Assembly (NCBI RefSeq): GCF_027580225.2
Contig: NC_073348.2
Location: forward strand, 22,898,501 to 22,962,500
Direction: 5' to 3'
Length of the DNA stretch: 64,000 nt
DNA from: Misgurnus anguillicaudatus
Lineage: Eukaryota; Chordata; Actinopteri; Cypriniformes; Cobitidae
Below, one piece after another: positions 1 through 11,310 of the stretch; within the stretch, counting starts at the first letter, position 1; every line of letters begins with the position of its first letter. Below the pieces are notes generated by a model. It was not told the origin of the DNA. It saw only the letters and a program-made list of their open reading frames with translations, and ran no database searches. The position numbers and the translations under genes were made by a program.

Positions 1-904
1 TTAAAGTCCATTAAAATAAGAAAAATCTTGGAATGTTTTTCTTAAAGGAACACGCCCACATTTTGGGAATTTAGCTTATTCACCGTATCCCCCAGAGTTA
101 GATAAGTCCATACATACCTCTCTCATCTCCGTGCGTGCTGTAACTCTGTCTGACGCAGCCCCCGCTAGCTTAGCTTAGCACAAAGACTGGAAATGCATGG
201 CTCCAGCTAGTATACTGCTCCCAATAAGTGACAAAATAACGCGATCATTTTCCTATTTATGTGTTGTGATTTGTATAGTCAAACTGTATACAAATAACAA
301 GGTGATATGAGACACAGCGATCTTTTGGCAGTGTGCATGCTGAGAGCTGTATTCTCTGGAGACGAGGCGCTGCCGCATGGGCGGAGTGATCTGCTCGCAG
401 CACACGAGAAGCCCCTGGTGAGGAGCAGAGAGTTCGGTCAGAATTGTGCAAATCACTCCGCCCATGCGGCAGTGCTTCGTCTTCAGAGAATATAGTTCTC
501 AGTATGTATACTGTTAAAAGATCGCTGTGTCTCATATCACCTTGTTATTTGTACACAGTGTGTCTATACAAATCACAACACATAAATAGGAAAATGATCG
601 CGTTGTTTTGTCGCTTGTTGGGAGCAGTGTACTGGCTGGGGCCATGCGTTTCCAGTCTTTGTGCTGAGCTGGGCTGGCGGGGGCTGCGTCAGACAGAGTT
701 ACAGCACGCACGGAGATGAGAGAGGTATGTATGGACTTATCTAACTCTGGGGGATACGGTGAATAAGCTAAATTCCCAAAATGTGGGCGTGTTCCTTTAA
801 AAAACATAATTTCTTCTCAGTTGAACAAAGAAAGACATCAACATTTTGGATGACATGGTGGTGAGTAAATTATCTGGGTTTTTTTAAGAAAATTGACTAA
901 TCCT
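1..904. mobile_element. TTAA-flanked foldback miniature, family 1 (partial at window edge)
   Basis: Only the right part of this element lies in the window (1-45 and 797-904); positions 46-796 are a second element nested in it. It ends with GACTAATCCT followed by TTAA at 905-908. The segment with AAAGAAAGACATCAACATTT and ATGACATGGTGGTGAGTAAA recurs, in one or both orientations, at 1.9-2.8, 14.8-15.9, 45.0-46.2 and 48.5 kb. A TTAA target fits the piggyBac or Kolobok superfamilies; which of the two is inference. No coding capacity. Confidence 0.75.
46..796. mobile_element. 751-bp palindromic TTAA element nested in family 1
   Basis: Starts AGGAACACGCCCACATTTTG after TTAA (42-45) and ends with the reverse complement before TTAA (797-800). 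The two arms pair over roughly 340 bases each around a loop at about 393-450. Small open frames starting MRHSDLL appear on both strands simply because the sequence is a palindrome; they are not genes. The empty site is readable from related copies (see findings). Confidence 0.85.
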
Positions 905-908
905 TTAA

Positions 909-1915
909 CTGTGTGCATTTATTAAAATATCTTCTTTGGTATGTTCTTGATGATTATCTGAATGCTCCGCACCATTGGGAAAACTGTGTTTGGGAGCTTG
1001 CGTGCAGATGCATCTCTTATTTTTGTTTGTTTATCATCTAGTATGTAATTTTCTACAAATATTGAAGAGTTTGGGCAATCTAGAAATACTTAATTAATGC
1101 CTGTTGATAAGAGAACAAAATTAGCCATGCTTTAATGATGCTTTAAATTAATAGGCAAACCGCGGGCTAGATGTCGGAGTTTATCTCAGTCTTAATGTAG
1201 AATAGTGTTTTATGAAAATAGAATGTCAATATTATATCATCATAAGAACAACATATTAGTTTGCTTGAGCACTTGTGTAAACAAGTAAACATGATATAAC
1301 CAGGTTGTCACACTATGTTGTAAGCCGTCTTGTAAATAATAAAAAAGTATAGTTTAATGATTGCCCATGGTATCCTATGATTTGTTTTTTTCACATTTAG
1401 GCAGGTGTATAGGCTCCTTGGTAGGAGGTTGCTTATAGAGCCCTAATGATATTCTGTTTGTGGCTCAGGTTCTTCCTACAGGCTTATTCTATACAATTCG
1501 TCTGCCCATTTCATTGTAAGTTTGCTAATTAAAGTAATTGATGTTTAATAGTTGTCAAGATGTTAAATCCAAGCAATTGTGGTGGGAAATGTAATTTTGC
1601 ATCCTGGTGTGAACCAACCGCAAACAAACCCCATTAATTAACTAAATTACAGTCAAGTTTTAAATAGGAAAAAACCTCATCTGACAGGAAGAAGCTTTGC
1701 ATGGTGAATTATATCTGGGTGTTAATTAAAAGCACACGCTCTGTTTAATCATTAAATATTAATTTATTATAGCATGTTTTCATAATTTCCACCTGAACAA
1801 GTCAGATTAGTTTTAATAGGTATACTTATTATAGTAAGGAAATAAATAAGCAATAGAATATTCATTCACATATTTCATTAAGAAAACATGGGTATTGATA
1901 CAGCTGGAACTTATT
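909..1915. other. AT-rich intergenic stretch, nothing recognised
   Basis: About 1 kb of AT-rich DNA between two foldback elements. No long open frame, repeat family or RNA gene was recognised here. Confidence 0.5.
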
Positions 1916-1919
1916 TTAA

Positions 1920-2819
1920 AGGAATATTCCATTTTCTTAAAAGAAATCAGATAATTTACTCACCACCATGTCATCCAAAATGTTGATGTCTTTCTTTGTT
2001 CAGTCGAGAAGAAATTATGTTTTTTGAGGAAAACGTTGCAGGATTTTTCTTATTTTAATGGACTTTAATAGACACCAACAATTAATACTTAACTCAACAC
2101 TTAACAGTTTTTTTCAACGGAGTTTCAAAGGACTATAAACAATCCCAAACGAGGCATAAGGGTCTTATTTAGCAAAACGATTGTCATTTTTGACGATAAA
2201 AATAACAGATATACACTTTTAAAGCACAACAACTTGCTAGATCTGGTCGTGATGCGCCAGCGTGACCCCACGCAATACGTCATGACGTCAAGAGGTCACA
2301 GAGGACGAACGCAAAACTCCGCCCCAGTGTGGAGAAAGAGGACCGTTTCGACGTTGTTGATTGTCAACTGATACTAATTAATGTCTTTGTGTAAGTTTAT
2401 TGTTTACAATGGTCCGCAAATGTGCGTTTTATATATGTAACACGTGACCTCCCTACGTCACTACGCATTTACGTTAGGTCGCGCTGGACCGGATCTAGAT
2501 GAGATGTTGTGCTTTAAAAGTGTATATTTGTTATTTTTATTGTCAAAAATGACAATCGTTTTGCTAGATAAGACCCTTATGCCTCGTTTGGGATCGTTTA
2601 TAGTCCTTTGAAACTCAATTGAAAAAAACTGTTAAGTGTTGAGTTAAGTGTTAAGTGTTGGTGTCCATTAAAGTCCATTAAAATGAGCAAAATCCTGGAA
2701 TGTTTTCCTCAAAAAACATAATTTCTTCTCGACTGAACAAAGAAAGACATCAACATTTTGGATGACATGGTGGTGAGTAAATTATCTGGATTTTTCTTTT
2801 AAGAAAATGGAATATTCCT
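1920..2819. mobile_element. Complete 900-bp family 1 foldback element
   Basis: Flanked by TTAA at 1916-1919 and 2820-2823. Termini are AGGAATATTCCATTTTCTTA and its reverse complement, followed on both sides by the TCACCACCATGTCATCC block. The arms are inverted copies of each other for several hundred bases (for example the GACAATCGTTTTGCTAGATA block at about 2550 has its inverted partner near 2170-2190). The centre near 2290-2460 carries CG-rich motifs such as ACGTCATGACGTCA. It is the best-preserved copy of the family in the window. It is non-coding, so it must depend on a transposase made elsewhere. Confidence 0.85.
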
Positions 2820-2823
2820 TTAA

Positions 2824-3524
2824 CACTGAGTGAACTAATCACAACGTCCCACAACATTCTTTCTATAAAATGAATGTGTTTCTCTTTTCATATTACTTAA
2901 GATGCAGAAAATGCACTGTACCAAAGACAAGAACTGGCAAGTAGTTACAAAGTTCACAGCGCTTGCAAAAGCAGCAAGTAAGCAGAGCTGAAGCAATAAA
3001 AAGCGATGTAATGCAAACTATGCATACACAGAAACTATAGTGATTTATTTATATTGTTTACTACATTAAGTGTTTTCTTGGATAACAGCCATTAATTATG
3101 AAATGGATACGAGTAAACACTTGAGAGCAGAAACAAACTTGATCGCCAGGAAATCTGTTTACATGAGCAGGTGTATCGTGTTTATGTTGTGAATTATGTG
3201 AAAACCAAACCCCCAAATCTCGCAAATCTCGATGTGATTGGAATGCACCAAAAAGTTTCACACTCGTGTTTACGACTTTGTCTGACATGACCTGAACCAC
3301 CATTATAAAACAGATCTTGTGCTGTTTGTGTGTCCATGCACATGAATCTTCAAACTCGAAAGAGCATATGTGACCGTGGACCACATAAAACCCTAAGGGT
3401 CAAAGCTTTTGCTACAAATATGACATATTGTAAATGATTGTGTTGATAAATCATTATGTATTTCCAATTAGCTTAAGTTTATTCAACTTTATTTGAATTA
3501 GACATGTAAAATATTGATACCAAT
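2824..3524. other. Intergenic stretch, nothing recognised
   Basis: No family or conserved open frame recognised. The 107-codon minus-strand frame at 3061-3384 has no recognisable motif and is probably chance. Confidence 0.45.
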
Positions 3525-4557
3525 AGCTGGGTTTCCATCCAAATCTTTTCAAAATTCGCAAAAATAAAGAAAAACAAAGAAATGTGAGGTTCATTTCCAT
3601 CAAGTTGTTTGAGTAATTGACGGTGGTAGTGGTAACCTAGTAACCAACAGCAAACACAACAATGCACGCGTGGATGGAGACAGAACTGCATGTATACACG
3701 ATGGTGCAAGTTATTAATTTATTAGCAGTGCAGCTTGTAATTGCCAAACTGAATGCTGTGTACAGAGGAAGAAATTTAGGATTTTTGATGAAGACACGAG
3801 CAGCAAGGACTTTGCGACGACGTCGAGCCCATTATGGTAAAGACAACTCCAGCAACAGCTACGATCAGTTTAATGTTCGCTAAATACGTCTCAGTTAATT
3901 TGGCAAATGCGTTTTAATCTCCCATTATTCGCATGTAGCCTACTCTTTTTCGCATGAATCAAAAACCACCTCAAGCAAGAGTAAAAACTTTTTTGCGATG
4001 GGATTTTTAATCGAAAATGGCGTTATTAGGTTTTGATGCCATAGCCCTACTTCAAAATGCGCATAAAATCATATAGCGCTGGAAGCATAGCTAAGGTTAT
4101 AATAATAATATAATAATAATAATAATTTAATAACTTGCCCCATCGTGACTGCAGTCTTGTCTCCATTTTACAAGCGTACCTTCTTTTGTTACTGTTGGTT
4201 GCTAGGTTACCAATACCACCGTCATTCCCTCAAACAAATTTGATGGAAACACACATAATTCGATTTTTTTTTTTTTTTTTGCTAATTTTGAAAAGATTCG
4301 CCTCACATTTGGAAGCATGACTACTGTAATAATAATAATATGATTAATAATAATAATTTAATAACTTGCTCCATCGTGACTGCATGCAGTTTTGTCTCCA
4401 TTTTCAAAGCGTACCTTCTTTTGTTTACTGCTGGTATAGGTTACCAAACCACCGTCATTCCCTCAAACAAATTTGATAAAGCGCACCTAATTCGCATTTG
4501 TTTGTTTTTTTTGTTTGTTTTTTTGCTAATTTAATCATGGTGATGGAAACATGGTTA

Positions 4558-4559
4558 CT

Positions 4560-4615
<56 letters not shown>
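4558..4615. repeat. (TAA)n microsatellite
   Basis: One of the longest of the roughly ten TAA trinucleotide tracts that end the units of the surrounding array; another long one runs at about 4843-4911. Confidence 0.95.
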
Positions 4616-4844
4616 TTAATAACGTGCCACATCGTGACTGCATGCAGTCTTGTCTCCATTTTCCAAGCTACCTTCTTTTGTTTACTGTTGGTTGCTAGGT
4701 TACCAATACCACCGTCATTCCCTCAAACAAATTTGATTGAAACACACATAATTCGCATTTGTTTGTTTTTTCTTTTTTTTTTGCTAATTTTGAAAAGATT
4801 CGCCGCACGTTTGGAAGCATGACTACTGTAATAATAATAATAAA

Positions 4845-4910
<66 letters not shown>

Positions 4911-5118
4911 TTAATAACGTGCCCCATCGTGACTGCATGCAGTTTTGTCTCCATTTTCCAAGCGTACCTTCTTTTGTTTACTGCTGGTTGCTAGGTTACC
5001 AAACCACCATCATACCTCAAACAAAATTGATGGAAACGCACATAATTCGCATTTGTTTGTTTTTTCTTTTTTTGCTAATTTTGAAAAGATTCGCCTCACG
5101 TTTGGAATCATGACTACT

Positions 5119-5158
<40 letters not shown>

Positions 5159-5279
5159 TAATTTAATAACTTGCCCCATCGTGACTGCATGCAGTCTTGT
5201 CTCCATTTTCCAAGCCCACATTCTTTTGTTTACTGTTGGTTGCTAGGTTAGCAATACCACCGTCATTCCCTCAAACAAA

Positions 5280-5959
5280 CCGTGTGTCTCAATCAGCTCC
5301 CTTGTTCAGTAGTCAGGGCACTGATCAGGGAGTCGGCCATTTTAAGGGCTGTCTCAATCGCAAAATCCGTCCAGTGCACTGGAACGTTCGTTCCCTAAAA
5401 ATTCCCACAATGCAACGCAAAAACCAGTGAACATCGATGGTCCCTATGTTACCTAACCGGAAATCATGTGACCTTTTCTGAAGCTCGCCAACCGAACATC
5501 ACGTGATCCAACTCAATAAACTTTATGAAATGTTACAGAACTTTTATAAAGACAAACGTTTATTTTAGTTGTAAATATAAACACACATTGCTACACAGTA
5601 AGGGACCACAATCTACTCAATATTTAAAAGAATAATATTTATTTAAAATTGTAAATATACTTATTACATTTAAAATGTAATTATATGCCTCCAATTTTAT
5701 GCACAGATATGTAAGAGAATAATGACAGCATTTTTCACAATGTACTGTTTTTAAAATTAAGTCAGAGAGATGTTGGTTTTGCCGGTTGTTATGAGTAACA
5801 GCTGTGAGTGATTACAACGCGCTTAAGCAGCACGTGACAAAAATAAGTGAACATTGTCCCAATGTGAAGTGAGCTAGGGTCCTTACCAGTGCCCGAACCT
5901 GTGTACACGATATACTGATTCACGACCTCGGGAGCTAGGGAACGAATTGAGACACACGG
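5280..5959. mobile_element. 680-bp inverted-repeat element inserted in the array
   Basis: Begins CCGTGTGTCTCAATCAGCTC and ends with GAATTGAGACACACGG, an inverted repeat. It interrupts an array unit between CTCAAACAAA and AAAATTGATGG, so removing it restores the unit, with at most a short AAA duplication. Internally AT-rich, with paired motifs such as CACGTGATCC and CACGTGAC. No transposase frame; the superfamily is not assigned. Confidence 0.75.
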
Positions 5960-6059
5960 AAAATTGATGGAAATGCACATAATTCGCATTTGTTTGTTTT
6001 TTCTTTTTTTTTTTGCTAATTTTGAAAAGATTCGCCTCACGTTTGGAATCATGACTACT

Positions 6060-6094
<35 letters not shown>

Positions 6095-6288
6095 TTAATA
6101 ACTTGCTCCATCGTGACTGCATGCAGTTTTGTCTCCATTTCCCAACCGTACCTTCTTTTGTTTACTGCTGGTTGCTAGGTTACCAAACCACCATCATTCC
6201 CTCAAACAAATTTGATAAAACGCACCTAATTCGCATTTGTTTTTTGTTTTTTTGCTAATTTAATCATGGTGATGGAAACATGGTTACT

Positions 6289-6329
<41 letters not shown>

Positions 6330-6655
6330 TTAATAACTTGCCCCATCGTGACTGCATGCAGTCTAGTCTCCATTTTCCAAGCCTACATTCTTTTGTTTAC
6401 TGTTGGTTGCTAGGTTACCAAATACCACCGTCATTCCCTCAAACAAAATTGATGGAAACGCACATAATTCGCATTTGTTTGTTTTTTCTTTTTTTTTTGC
6501 TAATTTTGAAAAGATTTGCCGCATGTTTGGAAGCATGACTACAAACCACCGTCATACCTCAAACAAATTTGATAAAACACACCTAATTCGCATTTGTTTT
6601 TTTTTTTTTGTTTTTTTTTTGCTAATTTAATCATGGTGATGGAAACATGGTTACT

Positions 6656-6690
<35 letters not shown>

Positions 6691-7011
6691 TTAATAACTT
6701 GCCCCATCGTGACTGCATGCAGTCTTGTCTCCATTTTCCAAGTACATTCTTTTGTTTACTGTTGGTTGCTAGGTTACAATACCACCGTCATTCCCTCAAA
6801 CAAAATTGATGGAAACTCACATAATTCGCATTTGTTTGTTTTTTCTTTTTTTTGCTAATTTTGAAAAGATTTGCCGCATGTTTGGAAGCATGACTACAAA
6901 CCACCGTCATACCTCAAACAAATTTGATAAAACACACCTAATTCGCATTTGTTTTTTTTTTTTTGTTTTTTTTTTTGCTAATTTAATCATGGTGATGGAA
7001 ACATGGTTACT

Positions 7012-7043
<32 letters not shown>

Positions 7044-8257
7044 TTAATAACTTGCCCCATCGTGACTGCATGCAGTCTTGTCTCCATTTTCCAAGTACAT
7101 TCTTTTGTTTACTGTTGGTTGCTAGGTTACAATACCACCGTCATTCCCTCAAACAAAATTTGATGAAAAAGCACATAATTGGTATTTGTTTTGTTTTTTT
7201 AGTTTTTTGCTATCATGGTTATGGAAACATGGCTACTGTAATAATAATAATAATAATAATAATTTTATAACTTGCCCCATCGTGACTGCATGCAGTCTTG
7301 TCTCCATTTTCAAAGCGTACCTTCTTTTGTTTACTGTTGGTTGCTAGGGTACCAATACCACCGTCATTCCCTCAAACAATTTGATGGAAACGCACATATT
7401 TCGAATTTGTTTGTTTTTTCTTTTTTTGCTAATTATGAAAAGATTCGCTTCACGTTTGGATGGAAACCCAGCTATTGTTGACCATACCTTTAGAGGCATT
7501 TTAAAATAAATTTTGAAAAAAACAAATTTCGAAAAATCCCTTAATTCACAAAAACGTTTTTACGCTCGCTTTGTTTTTGCTTTATGTTATATGAAGAGTG
7601 AAGGCGAATAATGGGAAATGGAAACACATTTACCGAATGAATTCTGACGTAGCGAGCATTAAACCCACGCGACTGACCGTCTAGCTGTTCCTGCTGTTGT
7701 TGCCTTTACCATGGCTTGGCGGCGTCGCAATGTCCTTGCTGCTACCTGCATCAAAAATGCTGCATTATTCTTCTGTGCACAGCATTTAATTAGTAAATTA
7801 CAAGCTGCACTGCTAATAAACGAATAACTTGCCGCGTCCTGTCTCCATTTTCCAAGCGTGCCTTGTTTTGTTTACTGTTGGTTGCTAGGTTACCAATAAC
7901 GTCATTCGCTCAAATAACTTGAAGGAATCGCACCTAATTCACATTTGTTTGTTTTTCTTTTTTTGCGAATTTAAAAAAGATTCGCTTCAGGTTTGGATGG
8001 AAACCCAGCTCATGAGCCTTTAAACTAGATTTCTACACTGTTTTATGTATGCAACATTAATGTTATGTTTTGCTATGCAAAGTAAAAAGTTCAGCATGAA
8101 GTTAAAACAACTTGTTCTTGCAAGTCAATTCAACCTACTATTTAAAAATTTGACTTACAGAAGTTGAAATTGTTTTAACTTAATTTGTTAAGTTAAAGTA
8201 GCATAAAAATGCTGCATTTTTACAGTGTGTGTGACACATAAAACAGGCCTAATACAA

Positions 8258-8466
8258 TTCTGCTAGGTTATTTTAATCCGAATGCTGGGTAAAATATGGA
8301 CAGAAAACATGATGGGTTATAAATAATCCTATGCTGGTTAATTGTTGATAACTCAACCATGAATTGAAACAGCCCAGCATTGCATTAAAACAACAATTTA
8401 TTTATTAACCCAACATGTGTTCCGTCCAATATTTACCCAGCATTGGGTTAAAAACAACCCAGCAGA
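8258..8466. mobile_element. ACCCAGC-type inverted-repeat miniature
   Basis: The left part (ATGCTGGGTAAAATATGGAC) is inverted at the right (CCAATATTTACCCAGCATTG), with further CAGC/GCTG pairs between. The same sequence recurs at about 20.1-20.7 kb and begins again near 63.9 kb. Non-coding. Confidence 0.65.
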
Positions 8467-9670
8467 AGTTAGAGTGGATATATAGCCTACAAGTTTTATT
8501 TCCAGACAAAAAATGGCTTGACATTTTTAAAAGATTAAATACATTACATGTTCACAGAGCAAATGTAAAACATTGCATTGCACTTCAATTTAACAATCAC
8601 TACTAAACATTACTACTCACTTATCTCGTTCTGAGTCTGTACATATCTCGCCCAAGCTGTTTTGTTTGAATTCGTGACTATTTTTAAAGCAACAAATCGA
8701 ATATTACCTTGTGTTACTAATCAAAAAATAAAGAAATGTTATCGTACATACAGTTGAATTCAATTGCCTCTCCAGGCAACTGTTATGCACTACTTGCTTT
8801 GACCTCCACATGAAAAGCACTGCATAGCATCACAGAAGAACAATTTTATAAAGGTTGCTAGGTAGCAAGAAAGTGTTGAACGTACACAGTAAACCATACA
8901 TTAGAGTTTAAAACAAATCTCATTGATTGCCGCAATACAGAGATAACTTTTAAATAAAGAACTTTTTATATAAAACTGTTATTTAAATTAGTTGAACAAC
9001 TAGACACAAAACCATTTTAGACCTGTATAACAGTGAGGTTTAAAACAAATGTTAACAATCACAAGTTAAGGCTAGTTCACCACAGCCCCAACAAATGGCA
9101 AAACACTCACAGTAAAGCTTTTGAAGAGTTATTGATGCCATAGAAGAACCTTTTTTTTTGTTCTCTGAAGAACCATTCAGTCAACGGTTCTTAAAATAAT
9201 AAATTTTTACTCTATTTTTATATTTGTCATTAGGTCTACACTCTTAAAAATAAAGGTGCTACAAAAGGTTCTTCGCAGTGGTGCAATAGAAGAACCAATT
9301 TTAACCTGTTTAACCCATTAAACCCATTTTTGGTTCCCCAAGAATTATTAATTTTTTTACCTTTTACTAATACTTTTACATACAGCCAAAAATGGTTGTT
9401 CTATGGCATCATGTAGCAAAATTAGGACCTCACCTCAAGAAACATCATGAAAACAACACCAAATAGTTGTTGGCTTTTTTGTTCTGTGTCTTGACCCTGA
9501 TGGTGTCAATTTGGAACAACATGAAACTTTCAGACTTCAGACTGTTAGAAATTTTGGTAGTTGTTGGGATATAATTAACCAGCTTTAAAATACACCAATG
9601 CTAAGGCAAAATTGTGTGTAAAGATCAAAACAATACATTACAAGCATCATGTAAACTGTCCAGAAATCAT
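8467..9670. other. Intergenic stretch with remnants of small fish repeats
   Basis: Contains at 9110-9420 two blocks built from GAAGAACC / GGTTCTT inverted motifs (for example AAAGGTGCTACAAAAGGTTC and CAATAGAAGAACC), resembling fish miniature elements seen again near 14.6 kb. No gene recognised. Confidence 0.45.
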
Positions 9671-10005
9671 TGGCTGCGTCCGAAATCAGATACTCTCTTG
9701 TGTAGGTACAGGGCTCCAGACTAACTTTTTTCACTAAGAGCACAGTGGCCCCAACTGAAAATTTTAGGGGTGCAACCAGAAAATTTAGGGGCACATACCG
9801 TAAATCAACATGCTAACTAACCAAATATTCACATTTCTACTAAGTAATACGCTGTATTACTAATAAATATTTTGATGATAGCTGCAGAAAGTACAATGTA
9901 CTGTTTTAAATTCAGTGTCACATCACAAAAAAGGTCAAATTTACCATTTGGTGGCAGTCTGGAGCCCAGAGGTACTTATTTAAATAGACAGCATTAACAA
10001 CATGA
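9671..10005. mobile_element. GGCTGCGTCCGAAAT-type element, interrupted
   Basis: Starts with GGCTGCGTCCGAAATC and continues, beyond an insertion at 9709-9969, with GGTACTTATTTAAATA. It looks like one miniature split by another; the right boundary is uncertain. Confidence 0.4.
9709..9969. mobile_element. hAT-like miniature, CAGGGCTCCAGAC termini
   Basis: CAGGGCTCCAGACTAAC at the left and GCAGTCTGGAGCCCAG at the right form terminal inverted repeats. AGGTA flanks both sides (TGTAGGTA before, AGGTACTT after), so a host duplication is likely but not exact. CAGGG-type ends are typical of hAT elements. Confidence 0.6.
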
Positions 10006-10106
10006 ACAAACAGCTTTTGTGGCCCAAATTAAAAGGTGTCATAGAATGTAAAACTGTATTTACTTAGCCATAGATGAATAATAAGAGTTTTGTACATGAT
10101 AATATA

Positions 10107-10534
10107 CACTAGCTGTCGCCTTGGGGTTCTAAGCATGCGTCAAAAACCGCCGCCATCTTGGAACAGGGGTCTTGTCATAGGAAGTAGCTAGGTAAAGCTG
10201 CTATCTCTGCCTGTACTTTGAATTCATGGACGATGCCAGACTTTTGTGCTGCGTATGGATGTTAGGCCTACTAGCACTATGCATTATAGTTAGAAAAAGT
10301 AGATTTTCAAAATATCAAAACTTTTATTTTTTTTTGACTCAATGCTTAATACATGTCTGACTGTTGAAACGAACCAAAAGAAAACCAAGAAAATCACATT
10401 TATCACGATTTATGGTGATTTTATTTCCGTTACACCATTAATGACGATGATGCGAGGTTCCCCTGTTTCAAGATGGCGGCTCTGTTTGACGCATTCGGTC
10501 CAATGAACTGCCGAGGCCAAGGCGACATCTAGTG
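10107..10534. mobile_element. Tc1/mariner-type miniature with TA duplication
   Basis: CACTAGCTGTCGCCTTGG at the left and CCAAGGCGACATCTAGTG at the right are inverted repeats, flanked on both sides by TA. Internal arms also pair: CGCCGCCATCTTGGAACAG against CTGTTTCAAGATGGCGGC. A TA duplication is the mark of Tc1/mariner. 428 bp, no coding capacity. Confidence 0.8.
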
Positions 10535-11039
10535 TACACATCTATGCATGGTAATGACATATCGTGAGGCTCAAACACAATTGTTTCCTTCTTCTTATGT
10601 AAACATCGTGCATGCAAAAGACAGCTAGAAAACCGGCTGTGATGTTACAGTCACAATGAACGCACCAACATTAAATTAATTACAATTTTGTTACAATGCT
10701 TAAAACAAAGTTGTAAATACTGAGTTAATGCTATATGCTAGCGTTTAGGCTGACGGTACAGTTACGCTTTGCAGGTTCATAGTAAAAAAACACAAACTTA
10801 CCACTCAGAAACGTCCATTAACAATCTCCAAACAATTGATTATTCCTTAATTCTGTATCTTCGCCTGATAGAGGCTCTGAGAAAGTAGCTGCTCTGTGAA
10901 ACAGCCAATCAGAGCAGAGCTGAACATTATTATTCATGACCCTTTCAAACAGGGTAATAATAGACAATTTCATTCTAAAGGCAAATCCTATGGTTGTAAA
11001 TGGACATGTAAATAAATTCTGGATCATTTTGGCACTTAA

Positions 11040-11310
11040 AGGGATAGTTCACCCAAAAATGAAAATTGTGTCATCATTAACTCACTCTCGTGTTGTTACA
11101 AATCTGTATGAATTTCTTTGTTCTGATGAACACGAAGGAAGATATTTTGAGGAATGTTTGTAACCAAACTGTTCATGATTCCCATTTACTAAAAATAATA
11201 CTATGGAAGTGAATGGGGCTCACAAATGGTTTGGTTGCAAACATCCCTGAAAATCATCAGAACAAATACATTTATACAGGTTTGTAACCACATGAGAGTA
11301 AGTAAATGAT
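11040..11310. mobile_element. AGGGATAGTTCACCC cyprinid repeat, 3' truncated
   Basis: Begins AGGGATAGTTCACCCAAAAA after TTAA (11036-11039), an abundant cyprinid miniature. The inverted right end is cut short at GAGTAAGTAAATGAT, so the final inverted repeat is missing. The start shares TTAAAGG with the other TTAA elements of this window. Confidence 0.75.

Larger units (their letters stand above)
4082..7473 (+). repeat. Minisatellite-like array of ten 220-360 bp units with TAA tracts
   Basis: The phrase CATCGTGACTGCA occurs at 4141, 4372, 4630, 4925, 5177, 6109, 6344, 6705, 7058 and 7278. Each unit continues through TTGGTTGCTAGGTTACCAA, CACCGTCATTCCCTCAAAC, a T-rich stretch and a (TAA)n tract. 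Unit ends are of two kinds: type A (GAAAAGATTCGCC, then CATGACTACTG) and type B (TTTAATCATGGTGATGGAAA). The 932-base gap between 5177 and 6109 is one unit plus a 680-bp insertion. Short frames such as FVYCWLLGYQ are readings of the repeat, not proteins. Confidence 0.9.
3525..8010. mobile_element. 4.5-kb foldback element with one expanded arm
   Basis: The left end AGCTGGGTTTCCATCCAAAT (3525) is matched in reverse complement by GATGGAAACCCAGCT ending at 8010. The left arm (about 3525-4060) and right arm (about 7500-8010) are diverged inverted copies throughout: for example the segment with GCAGTGCAGCTTGTAATT at about 3725 has its partner near 7800. Between them lies a tandem array whose repeat unit is a copy of the outer right-arm end. 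A further complete terminus, GATGGAAACCCAGCT, closes the array at 7473. No transposase frame was found and no clear target-site duplication; the superfamily is unassigned. Confidence 0.75.

Noticed and set aside
253..807. Several 60-90 codon frames on both strands, two starting MRHSDLL
   Set aside because: The region is a palindrome, so the same reading appears on each strand; no domain and no codon bias.
4455..4643. Frame with a run of tyrosines or isoleucines
   Set aside because: A reading of the TAA/ATT tract in the array.
4082..7473. Regular repeats suggesting a CRISPR-like array
   Set aside because: Units are 220-360 bases and the spacers are themselves repeats; this is a vertebrate genome and the units derive from a transposon arm.
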